NCBI GenBank assembly: GCA_025352565.1
Contig: JANXTF010000020.1
Span: forward strand, 1 to 64,000
DNA length: 64,000 nt
Reading direction: 5' to 3'
Origin: Rhodospirillales bacterium
GTDB lineage: Bacteria > Pseudomonadota > Alphaproteobacteria > Acetobacterales > Acetobacteraceae
Part shown: one piece after another, positions 44,262 to 51,731 of the stretch
How the letters are laid out: the number at the start of each line of letters is the position of its first letter
How positions within the stretch are numbered: position 1 is the first letter of the stretch
Made by a program: the position numbers and the translations under genes
Notes under the pieces: generated by a model
What the model was told of the DNA's origin: nothing
Databases searched by the model: none
What the model saw: the letters and a program-made list of their open reading frames with translations, nothing else

Positions 44262-44747
44262 ATGTTGTGCTTTTCCCGCCGCGCAGTGGTGACTATGATT
44301 ACGATGTCGTTGTTATCCACCGGTGTTGCGCGCGCCGCCGATGTCGTCGACACCGCAATCGCCGCTGGAACTTTCAAGACACTCGTTGCCGCAGTCCAGG
44401 CGGCGGGTCTTGTCGACACACTCAAGGGCAAGGGTCCGTTCACCGTGTTTGCCCCGACCGATGCCGCCTTCGCGGCTCTTCCGGCAGGCACCGTCGAGAC
44501 GCTTCTGAAGCCCGAAAACAAGGCCAAGCTCGTGTCCGTGCTTACCTACCACGTGGTTCCGGGCAAGGTCATGTCCGGAGACATCCTCGGCAAGAAGGTC
44601 ATGCCGAAGACTGTCGAGGGTCAGTCGCTGGCAATCGACGCGACTGGCGGCAGCGTCAAGGTGAACGATGCCACCGTGATCAAGGCCGATATCGCCGCCG
44701 ACAACGGCGTAATTCACGTCATCGACAAGGTGTTGATGCCCCAATAG
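44262..44747 (+). CDS. Secreted fasciclin (FAS1) domain protein
   Basis: 161 residues from ATG 44262 (GAGG seven bases before it). A signal peptide ([19 protein letters not shown], cleavage near ARA-AD) precedes one FAS1 domain: H1 motif [16 protein letters not shown], then [13 protein letters not shown] and the end [14 protein letters not shown]. Single-domain bacterial FAS1 proteins are exported adhesion or surface proteins. Codon and base use are less GC-biased than in neighbouring genes, and the gene sits next to IS debris, so it may have arrived by transfer. Confidence 0.88.
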   Translation: MLCFSRRAVVTMITMSLLSTGVARAADVVDTAIAAGTFKTLVAAVQAAGLVDTLKGKGPFTVFAPTDAAFAALPAGTVETLLKPENKAKLVSVLTYHVVPGKVMSGDILGKKVMPKTVEGQSLAIDATGGSVKVNDATVIKADIAADNGVIHVIDKVLMPQ

Positions 44748-44799
44748 TAACTGCATAACCCACCAGAAGGTTGGTTTGGCCGCGCAGTGTCGCTGTGAT

Positions 44800-45238
44800 G
44801 GCCTGATGTCCTATGACGACGCCTTTGGCCGTCCGCGCAAGGTTTCCTTGCAGGGCGGCCTTCTGAGCAGGTTTCCGGCCATGTGCTTGATGGTGGTGAA
44901 GTTGGCGGTGGCGGAGTTGGTCCAGACCCGGCTCTCGTCGTCGCGGAACACCTTGTCCACAACCCAGTGGAGGCTGTTTCGGTCGCCCACTGGTTGGGCA
45001 CAACCGGGCCGGTGAGCGCCGCCCCGATTATCGGCGGGGTGATGTTATAGCGCGTCTCCCGCTAAATCTTTTTGCTGATTTCGTGGCTGCTCTCGATGAT
45101 GACCACGCCTTTGAGGCTCGGCCAGTCGTGGCGCTCCTGAAGCCGTTTCATGCCGTGGATGACGGTTGTAGTCCGGGTCTCGATGCGGCCATGGTCGCCA
45201 TCGACCGCAGTGTCCTGGCTGACCTTGGCGCCGGCGCG
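44800..45238 (-). mobile_element. Decayed ISAs1-family transposase, C-terminal part
   Basis: On the minus strand GRIETRTTTV, LQERHDWPSLKGVVIIESS and RETRYNIT, then SLHWVVDKVFRDDESR and NFTTIKHMAGNLLR, are the conserved C-terminal blocks of ISAs1 transposases. The frame is broken three ways: a TAG inside KI-RETRY, a one-base deletion just before SLHW that shifts the frame, and a TAG where the family has Trp near the end (KASS-stop-D). The N-terminal half is missing; the homology begins exactly beside the SDR fragment. Confidence 0.8.
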
Positions 45239-45314
45239 CGCTTGGTCGCCCGCATCGCCGAAATACTGGTCACGTTCACGATCGACCCGCCTGGGCGCTC
45301 CCGCAAGTATTTCG
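45239..45314 (-). repeat. 76-bp near-identical copy of an internal SDR gene segment
   Basis: These bases match 1701-1776 with one difference (A for G at 45306). On the minus strand both encode KYLRERPGGSIVNVTSISAM, the strand leading to the catalytic Ser of the SDR at 1388-2140. The flanking bases do not match on either side. The copies are 43.5 kb apart and in the same orientation. Confidence 0.9.
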
Positions 45315-45504
45315 ACAGCTTGCCCGCCAGCGGCGTGACTGATTGCAGCCCGCGAAGCCGATCATGGGGGAGCTTCCGCTGTATTTCTACAATTGCTGGC
45401 GTGAGCGACCTTGTTGCACAACCCTTATACGTCGAGAGTTGTCAGGGCGCTGAGCCCTGGAGTCAGGCTTCGGGGTTGGTCCATGTGCGACCCGCGTCAT
45501 AACC

Positions 45505-47037
45505 CTAAACCACGGCGACATTCTCCGGCACGTTCCACACCATGTCCGGCTCCAACGGCCAGATCGGCCGAGGCAGCGACGTCCAGGGCACGCGCTGCAG
45601 CATCGGGGTAACCAGGCCCGGCCCATCCACCTCGACAATCTGCTCGTCCGTAAACAGATCGTCGAACCCGGCGCGAAAATGGCCGCGCGACTTCACCACC
45701 AGGCCGCGCAGCGCCCTTAAGTCGATCCCGAGATGCTCCAGCATGGCAGGCTCCATGCACTGGTGGCGGACCGAGACGAACACCACGTCGATCCGCCCCT
45801 CCAAGCGCAGCCATGCCGTTTTTCCGCAGTCCAGCGTGCGATTGGCGAGCAGCCCGCGGCGGCCGGTCACGCGCCCGTCGCTGACAGCCATCACCTCCGC
45901 GTCGGCAGCGAGCGTGCGGCTGTCGGCATGGGTTTCGGTGCGGTTCAGTCGCGCGCGGAAGCGGGCGCCACGGCAAGCTGTGTGCGCTTCCGCGGCAAGC
46001 TCCGGGTCGTAGTGGATGGCGAACGCCGTACGGTCGATACCGGCCTCGAGGAAGCGGCCGAGAATATCGGTGGTGTTGCCGCGCCCACCGCCGCCGGGAT
46101 TGTCGGCCACGTCCGCGAACAGCAGCGCCGGGCGCGACGGGTCGGCGCAGGCCTCGCGAAGCATCGCGGTCGCGTCGTCGATGGAGGTGAGGCGTGCGAC
46201 GAGTTCGCCACGCCGCGCCCAGAGCCGCGCGGCGATCTTGCGCGCCGCCGCGTCGGCCGCCGCCTGGTCGCCGCGGGCGGTGGCAACCACGCTCATGCCA
46301 TTCTTGGGGCTGTTGCCGAGGCTGAAATTGCCGAGCACGGAGATGTTGAGGATGGCGGGATCGCGCTGCATCGCCTGCGCTTCGGCAATCGCCGCGCCAT
46401 ACGGGCCGCGATCGGACAGCAACGCGACGGAAGGCGGAAGAAGCGGCAACTTGACGAACGCCTTCGCCGTTTTCATTCCGCCGAGCAGGTCGAGCATCGC
46501 GCGCGCCGCCTCCTGCCCGCGCTCGCGCATGTCCACGTGGGGATTGGTCACGTAGGCGATCAGCGCGTCGGTCTCCGCCACCATCGCGCGGCTGACGTTC
46601 GCGTGCAGGTCGAGCGTGGACACGACCGGCACGCCCGGCCCGACCACCGCCCGCACGGCGGCGAACAAAACGCCCTCCGGGTCGGGCTCGGCGGTGCCGG
46701 ATGCAGCACCGTGGGTTTCCATATACACGCCGTCGAGCGGCATCGCCGCGCGCAATCCGGCCTCGATCCGAGCGACGTAGCGGCGGAAGAAGCCGTCCTC
46801 CACCGGCCCGCTCGCGCCCGCCCCGGTCAGCACGAGCGGCACCGGCTCCCACGGGCCGGTCGCATCCATCACCTCCACAAACCCCTTGATGCCGCCTGGG
46901 TCGCGGCAGGTGTCGGCCCGCGCGTCGGCCAGCAGCGCCTCGCCTTCGAGCCACATCTTCGCGCGGAACTCGGCCTCGTCCGCGGGGGCCGCGAACCCGT
47001 TGGATTCCAGCATGAACCCGAACAGCGCGATCCTCAT
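45505..47037 (-). CDS. M81 family metallopeptidase (MlrC-type), copy 3
   Basis: 510 residues from ATG 47037. The opening MRIALFGFMLESNGFAAPAD is a variant of the MlrC signature in which Glu-Ser-Asn replaces the usual Glu-Thr-Asn. GVYMETHGAASGTAEPDPEG and STLDLHANVSRAMV follow with the expected metal ligands. The C-terminal domain has FADVADNPGGGGRGNTTDI and VKSRGHFRAGFDDLF. It overlaps the upstream family-5 binding-protein gene by 4 bp, a compact uptake-plus-hydrolysis pair without its own permease. Confidence 0.87.
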   Translation of the reverse strand: MRIALFGFMLESNGFAAPADEAEFRAKMWLEGEALLADARADTCRDPGGIKGFVEVMDATGPWEPVPLVLTGAGASGPVEDGFFRRYVARIEAGLRAAMPLDGVYMETHGAASGTAEPDPEGVLFAAVRAVVGPGVPVVSTLDLHANVSRAMVAETDALIAYVTNPHVDMRERGQEAARAMLDLLGGMKTAKAFVKLPLLPPSVALLSDRGPYGAAIAEAQAMQRDPAILNISVLGNFSLGNSPKNGMSVVATARGDQAAADAAARKIAARLWARRGELVARLTSIDDATAMLREACADPSRPALLFADVADNPGGGGRGNTTDILGRFLEAGIDRTAFAIHYDPELAAEAHTACRGARFRARLNRTETHADSRTLAADAEVMAVSDGRVTGRRGLLANRTLDCGKTAWLRLEGRIDVVFVSVRHQCMEPAMLEHLGIDLRALRGLVVKSRGHFRAGFDDLFTDEQIVEVDGPGLVTPMLQRVPWTSLPRPIWPLEPDMVWNVPENVAVV

Positions 47038-48614
47038 GCCGGCCGCACGTCGTAGAACTGCGGGAAGCCGCTGCGGATGCCCGTCAGCTTTCTGTCGTAG
47101 GCAATGGAGGCGTAGAAGGCGCCGAGCGGGATATACGGCACGTCCTGCCAGAACTGCATTTGCATCTCGGCGCAGATGCGCTGCTGCTCGGCGAGGCTGC
47201 CGGCGGCGAACCATTGCTGGCGCAGAGCTTCGAGCTTCGGGGCGGTCGGCCAGCCGAACCAGGCATCGTTTCCATTGCCACGGATGCCGAGCTGGCTCGC
47301 CGGATCGAAGTTGTTGGTGCCGTTGAGATTGGTGAAGAAGATGTTCCAGCCGCCCTTGTCCGGGATCGACTTGCTCGCGCGCCGGTTGACCACGGTGCCC
47401 CAATCCGACGTGACGAGATCGACGTTCATGCCGACCCGCTTCAGCAGATCCGCCGCGACCAGCGCGAACGGATAGGTGCTGAACTGGTCGGACGCGGCCA
47501 GCATCACCACCTTTTCCCCCTTGTAGCCGGCGGCCACCAGCGCGCGCGCCACCGCCGGAAGGTCGCGCTTGCCCGTCATCGCCTCGATCCCCGCCTCGCT
47601 CGCCATCGGCGTGCCCGGGCTGAAGATGCCGACGCGGTCCTTCCAGTCACGGCGGTCGTCGCCGCCGACCGCGCGCATGAACTCGGTCTGGTCGACCGCC
47701 GCCAGAAGTGCGCGGCGTATTTCAACGTTGTCGAACGGCGGATACAGGTGGTTGAAGCGCAAGATGCCGAGCGCGCCGGACGGGTCCTGAACAGCGGTCG
47801 TGAGACCTTGCGACCGCAGCAACGGAAGCAGGTCCGGCGTGGGCGTCTGCCACCACTCGGCCTCGTGCGAGATCAGCGCGCTGGCGCAGGTCTGGCTGTC
47901 GGGGATCACGTGCCAATCGATGCGGTCGTAGTACACGCGCTTGGGGCCGGCGGTGAACTGCACGGGGCCGTCGGCGCGCGGCACATAGCCATCGAAACGG
48001 TCATAGATCACGCGGGCGCCGATCACCCGCTCTGTAGTGTTGAAGCGGAACGGCCCGCTGCCGACCATCTCGGTGATCTGCTTGTTCGGGTCCGTGAGCG
48101 CCAGGCGTTCGGGCATGATGGCGGGCATGACGGTGCCGCTCTTGCCGAGCGCGTTGGGCAGCAGCGGGAAGGGCCGGCGCAGCTTGAACTGGATGACGAC
48201 GTCCGACGGCGACGACAACTCGGCGGTCGCGTCCATCAAAGCGCGGCCGAACGCATCCCGCGCGGCGAAGCGCCGGATGCTGGGCACCACGTCGCGCCCC
48301 CGGACGGGCTCGCCATCGTGAAAACGCAGGCCGTCCCTCAGCGTGAGCCGCCACAGCAAGCCCTCATTCTCGATCGTGTGGCCGGCCACCATCTGCGGCT
48401 GCATGGCGAAGCCGTCGTCTTGCCCGTACAGCGTGTCGAAGACGAGATATCCGTGGTTGCGGGTGACGGTCGCCGTGGTCCAGATCGGGTCGATAACGGT
48501 GATGTCGGATTCGGGGATGAAGCGGAGCACCTTCGCGCGGATCTGCGCGGTCACGAGGTTCGGCGTGGCCAAGGGCGCGGCGAGCGCCGTTGCGAGAAGT
48601 TGCCGCCGTTTCAT
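47034..48614 (-). CDS. ABC transporter substrate-binding protein, family 5 (Dpp/Opp type)
   Basis: 526 residues. The signal MKRRQLLATALAAPLATP contains two arginines and may be Tat-type. VLRFIPESDITVIDPIWTTA, LRDGLRFHDGEPVRGRDVV and GSGPFRFNTTERVIGARVIY are the family-5 landmarks, and the C-terminus has LAEQQRICAEMQMQFWQDVP. It leads the two-gene operon with M81 copy 3. No permease or ATPase is next to it, so it must use components encoded elsewhere. Confidence 0.87.
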   Translation of the reverse strand: MKRRQLLATALAAPLATPNLVTAQIRAKVLRFIPESDITVIDPIWTTATVTRNHGYLVFDTLYGQDDGFAMQPQMVAGHTIENEGLLWRLTLRDGLRFHDGEPVRGRDVVPSIRRFAARDAFGRALMDATAELSSPSDVVIQFKLRRPFPLLPNALGKSGTVMPAIMPERLALTDPNKQITEMVGSGPFRFNTTERVIGARVIYDRFDGYVPRADGPVQFTAGPKRVYYDRIDWHVIPDSQTCASALISHEAEWWQTPTPDLLPLLRSQGLTTAVQDPSGALGILRFNHLYPPFDNVEIRRALLAAVDQTEFMRAVGGDDRRDWKDRVGIFSPGTPMASEAGIEAMTGKRDLPAVARALVAAGYKGEKVVMLAASDQFSTYPFALVAADLLKRVGMNVDLVTSDWGTVVNRRASKSIPDKGGWNIFFTNLNGTNNFDPASQLGIRGNGNDAWFGWPTAPKLEALRQQWFAAGSLAEQQRICAEMQMQFWQDVPYIPLGAFYASIAYDRKLTGIRSGFPQFYDVRPA

Positions 48615-48669
48615 GTCATCGCCTCCACTACAATGAGACAGCCTGCATCACACTGCACAGCATCGCGTC

Positions 48670-48681
48670 GATCGCGCGATC
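48670..48681. promoter_or_regulatory. 12-bp palindrome upstream of the binding protein/M81 pair
   Basis: GATCGCGCGATC is a perfect palindrome 55 bases before the start of the minus-strand binding-protein gene. It is a possible operator; GC-rich palindromes also arise by chance in such DNA. Confidence 0.3.
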
Positions 48682-48758
48682 CGCGTGCGAATGCGGGCAT
48701 CGTGCTTTTCGACATCCCAGCCCCAACACGGATCACATAGACGTTAGCGTTGCACAGC

Positions 48759-48819
48759 TCCCTCCGTTATCGGAACACGGTCTTCATCTTCCCTCCGTTA
48801 TCGGAAACACGGTCTTCAT
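48759..48819. repeat. Tandem pair of about 30-bp direct repeats
   Basis: Two copies (48759-48787 and 48790-48819) run from TCCCTCCGTTATCGGA to CACGGTCTTCAT with a 2-base spacer; they differ by one extra A. Each contains TCCG-TTAT-CGGA, a short inverted repeat. They lie 21 bases past the end of the minus-strand korB gene. On the minus strand each begins ATGAAGACCGTGTT and opens only a very short frame. Confidence 0.85.
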
Positions 48820-48840
48820 CGCAATAATTATCCCGTTCCC

Positions 48841-49896
48841 CTACCGCAACCCCGCGTTCACCTTCGCCAACGCCCCCGCCCCCGGGCACAACTCCGCCTC
48901 CATCAGCCCGTTCAGCGGCTCGATCGCCGTGCCGAGATAATCGTGCATTTCCTCGGCCTCGGGATCCACATACAGCAGCCCCGTCACGATCTCGCCGGCG
49001 GCGTGACGATGCTGGAGGTACGCGCAGGCCGCGATGCGGTCGCTCACATCGTAATCCTCCGCCAGCTTGCGCAGCCGCAGCACCGAGCCGTCGTGCTGGG
49101 TCACCTCCCGCACGCTCCCCGGCGCATACTCGGTCACGATCTCGGCGCGGCTGAGGATGACGTCGAGGAAGTTCACCGCCTCGTTGTGTTCGCGCACATA
49201 GTCGAAGCTCTTGGTCGAGCCGGCATGGTTGTTGAACGCCACGCACGGCGAAACCACGTCGATGAACGCGGCCCCCCGATGCGACAGCGCGGCCTTGATG
49301 AGCGGCACAAGCTGCGTCTTGTCCCCCGAGAAACCGCGGCCGATGAACGTCGCCCCCAGCTGCAGCGCCATGCTCACGAGGTCGATCGCCTCGTCGTTGT
49401 TCGCCACGCCGCTCTTGTTTTTGGCCCCCCGGTCCGCCGTTGCCGAGAACTGGCCTTTGGTCAAGCCGTACACGCCGTTGTTCTCGACGATGTACGTCAT
49501 GTTCACGCCCCGGCGCATCGCGTGGGCGAACTGGCCAAGCCCGATCGAGGCGCTGTCGCCATCGCCCGAGACGCCGAGATAAATCAGGTCGCGGTTGGCA
49601 AGGTTCGCACCCGTCAACACGCTGGGCATCCGGCCATGCACGGAGTTGAAGCCGTGCGAGTTGCCGAGAAAATACGTCGGCGTCTTGGACGAGCACCCGA
49701 TGCCCGACAATTTGGCGATGCGGTGCGGCGGCAGCGACAGCTCGAAGCACGCATGGATGATCGCCGCACTGATGCTGTCATGCCCGCAGCCCGCGCACAG
49801 CGTCGAGATGGCGCCCTCGTAGTCGCGCCGTGTGAACCCCAAATCGTTGCGCGGCAATTCGGGATGGTGCAAGCGGGGTTTCGGGAGATAGGTCAT
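48841..49896 (-). CDS. korB: 2-oxoacid:ferredoxin oxidoreductase subunit beta
   Basis: 351 residues from ATG 49896. The beta subunit of KorAB-type oxidoreductases binds ThDP and an iron-sulfur cluster. STLCAGCGHDSISAAII has cluster cysteines, GVSGDGDSASIGLGQ is the ThDP/Mg motif and ENNGVYGLTKGQFSA completes it. The enzyme decarboxylates a 2-oxoacid (2-oxoglutarate in the best-known members) to the acyl-CoA and reduces ferredoxin. 4-bp overlap with the alpha-subunit gene. The C-terminus (after about 300) is longer than the minimal core. Confidence 0.9.
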   Translation of the reverse strand: MTYLPKPRLHHPELPRNDLGFTRRDYEGAISTLCAGCGHDSISAAIIHACFELSLPPHRIAKLSGIGCSSKTPTYFLGNSHGFNSVHGRMPSVLTGANLANRDLIYLGVSGDGDSASIGLGQFAHAMRRGVNMTYIVENNGVYGLTKGQFSATADRGAKNKSGVANNDEAIDLVSMALQLGATFIGRGFSGDKTQLVPLIKAALSHRGAAFIDVVSPCVAFNNHAGSTKSFDYVREHNEAVNFLDVILSRAEIVTEYAPGSVREVTQHDGSVLRLRKLAEDYDVSDRIAACAYLQHRHAAGEIVTGLLYVDPEAEEMHDYLGTAIEPLNGLMEAELCPGAGALAKVNAGLR

Positions 49897-51731
49897 GGCG
49901 CAGCCTTTCTGAGCGGCACGATTTTCAACGCCGAGGCAAGCTCGGCGATCGGATCGGCGATGATCCGCGCGGTGATCGGCGAGCCGTCCCAGTGCAGCAC
50001 GCGCACCAGCTTCGCCGGGTCGATTTCGCATTCCACCATCAGCAGCGTGCGCAACTGCGCGTCGCGGTTCTGCTCGACCACGAACACCTGGTCGTGCTCG
50101 GCGACGAAGCGCTTCACGTCGTCATGGAACGGGAAGGCGCGCACGCGCAGGCAGTCGATCGCGACGTCCTCGGCAGCCAGCAGCTCGACCGCCTCGTCCA
50201 TCGCCGCCGCCGTCGAGCCGTAATAGATCGCGCCCAGCCGTGTCGGCGTGGCGGCGTCGCGGCGCACCGGATGCGGCACCAATTGCTTCGCGGTCTCGAA
50301 CTTGCGAAGCAGACGCTCCATGTTGTCCTGATACACCGTGCCGTCCTCGGTGTATTTCGCGTAAACGTCGCGGCTGGTGCCGCGCGTGAAGAAGGCGCCG
50401 CGCTTGCCGTGCGTGCCGGGATAGGTGCGGTAGGGGATGCCGTCGCCGTCCACGTCGAGATAGCGCCCGAAATCGACGCCGCTCTCCAGCGCCTCGGACG
50501 TCATCACCTTGCCCCGGTCCATGCGCCTGGCGTCATCCCATTCGAAGGGCGCGCAAAGCCGGTCGTTCATGCCCATGTCGAGGTCGAGCATGACGAACAC
50601 CGGCGTCTGCAGCCGGTCGGCGAGGTCGAACGAATCCGCCGCCATGGTGAAGCATTCATGCGCGTCCTCAGGGAACAGCAGCACATGCTTGGTGTCGCCA
50701 TGGGAGGCATAGGCGCACGACAGCACGTCGCATTGCTGCGTGCGCGTGGGCATGCCCGTCGACGGCCCGGCGCGCTGAACATCGAAGATCACCGCGGGGA
50801 TTTCCGCGAAATACGCCAGGCCCAGGAACTCCTGCATCAGCGAAATGCCCGGCCCCGACGTCGCGGTGAAGGCCCGCGCCCCGTTCCACGCCGCCCCGAT
50901 CACCATGCCGATGGAGGCCAGCTCGTCCTCGGCCTGCACGATGGCATATTTGTTCTTGCCGTCCAGATCGGTGCGATACTTCTTGCAGTATTTCGCGAAC
51001 GCCTCGGCCAGCGACGATGACGGCGTGATCGGGTACCAGGCGGCGACCGTCGCCCCGGCGTACACACAGCCCAACGCCGCCGCCGCGTTGCCGTCGATGA
51101 ACACGCGGTCGCCGACCGCCTCCGATCGGCGAATGCGGAGCCCGATCGGGCATGTGAGGTTCTTCAGCGCGAAATCGCGCCCGAGATGCATCGCATGGAT
51201 GTTCGGCGCGATCAGCTTCTCCTTCGACCTGAACTGCTCGCGGAGCAGCGTCTCCACCACGTCGGACTCGATGCCGAGCAGTGCCGACAGCGCGCCCACA
51301 TAGATGATGTTCTTGAACAGCTGGCGCTGGCGCGGGTCGGTGTATTCGTCGTTGCAGATCGCGGTCAGCGGCATGCCGATCACGGTGATGTCGGTGCGGA
51401 ACCGGCTCGCCGGCATCGCCTTGGTGCTGTCGTAGAACAGGTAGCCGCCCGGCTCCACGCTTCGCACATCCTGGTCCCAGGTCTGCGGGTTCATCGCGAC
51501 CATCATATCCACTCCGCCGCCGCGCGCGGCCGTGTGGCCCGCCTCGGACACGCGGATCTCGTACCAGGTCGGCAGGCCCTGGATATTCGACGGAAAGATG
51601 TTGCGTGGCGTCGCCGGCACACCCATGCGCAAGATGGCGCGGGCGAAAAGCTGGTTCGAGCTTGCCGACCCCGAACCGTTGACGTTGGCGAATTTGACGA
51701 CGAAGTCGTTGACGCTCTCTAACGGGCGCAT
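49893..51731 (-). CDS. korA: 2-oxoacid:ferredoxin oxidoreductase subunit alpha (gamma-alpha fusion)
   Basis: 612 residues from ATG 51731. The first 190 residues form the gamma domain (FANVNGSGSASSNQLFARAI, GGGVDMMVAMNP). The alpha domains follow, with GNAAAALGCVYAGATVAAWY, YPITPSSSLAEAFAKY and TATSGPGISLMQEFLGLAYF, the ThDP pyrimidine-side region of the family. Together with KorB it forms the oxygen-tolerant-type 2-oxoacid oxidoreductase seen in several aerobes. The start overlaps the flavoprotein gene by 13 bp, so the three are co-translated. Confidence 0.9.
   Translation of the reverse strand: MRPLESVNDFVVKFANVNGSGSASSNQLFARAILRMGVPATPRNIFPSNIQGLPTWYEIRVSEAGHTAARGGGVDMMVAMNPQTWDQDVRSVEPGGYLFYDSTKAMPASRFRTDITVIGMPLTAICNDEYTDPRQRQLFKNIIYVGALSALLGIESDVVETLLREQFRSKEKLIAPNIHAMHLGRDFALKNLTCPIGLRIRRSEAVGDRVFIDGNAAAALGCVYAGATVAAWYPITPSSSLAEAFAKYCKKYRTDLDGKNKYAIVQAEDELASIGMVIGAAWNGARAFTATSGPGISLMQEFLGLAYFAEIPAVIFDVQRAGPSTGMPTRTQQCDVLSCAYASHGDTKHVLLFPEDAHECFTMAADSFDLADRLQTPVFVMLDLDMGMNDRLCAPFEWDDARRMDRGKVMTSEALESGVDFGRYLDVDGDGIPYRTYPGTHGKRGAFFTRGTSRDVYAKYTEDGTVYQDNMERLLRKFETAKQLVPHPVRRDAATPTRLGAIYYGSTAAAMDEAVELLAAEDVAIDCLRVRAFPFHDDVKRFVAEHDQVFVVEQNRDAQLRTLLMVECEIDPAKLVRVLHWDGSPITARIIADPIAELASALKIVPLRKAAP

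Larger units (their letters stand above)
44748..45504. other. Insertion-sequence graveyard
   Basis: 757 bases with no intact gene. It holds a decayed ISAs1 transposase end (44800-45238, minus strand), a 76-bp copy of part of the SDR gene at 1.7 kb (45239-45314), and about 190 bases (45315-45504) in which I recognise nothing. GGGTTGTGCAACAAGG on the minus strand near 45411-45426 looks like an IS terminus, but I cannot assign it. Confidence 0.6.

Noticed and set aside
44719-45003. Open frames of 94-95 codons on the minus strand as genes
   Set aside because: They are out-of-frame readings of the decayed ISAs1 transposase; the conserved blocks lie in two other frames joined by a one-base deletion.
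45083-45502. 139-codon plus-strand frame
   Set aside because: It reads antisense through transposase debris and the copied SDR fragment; no independent homology.
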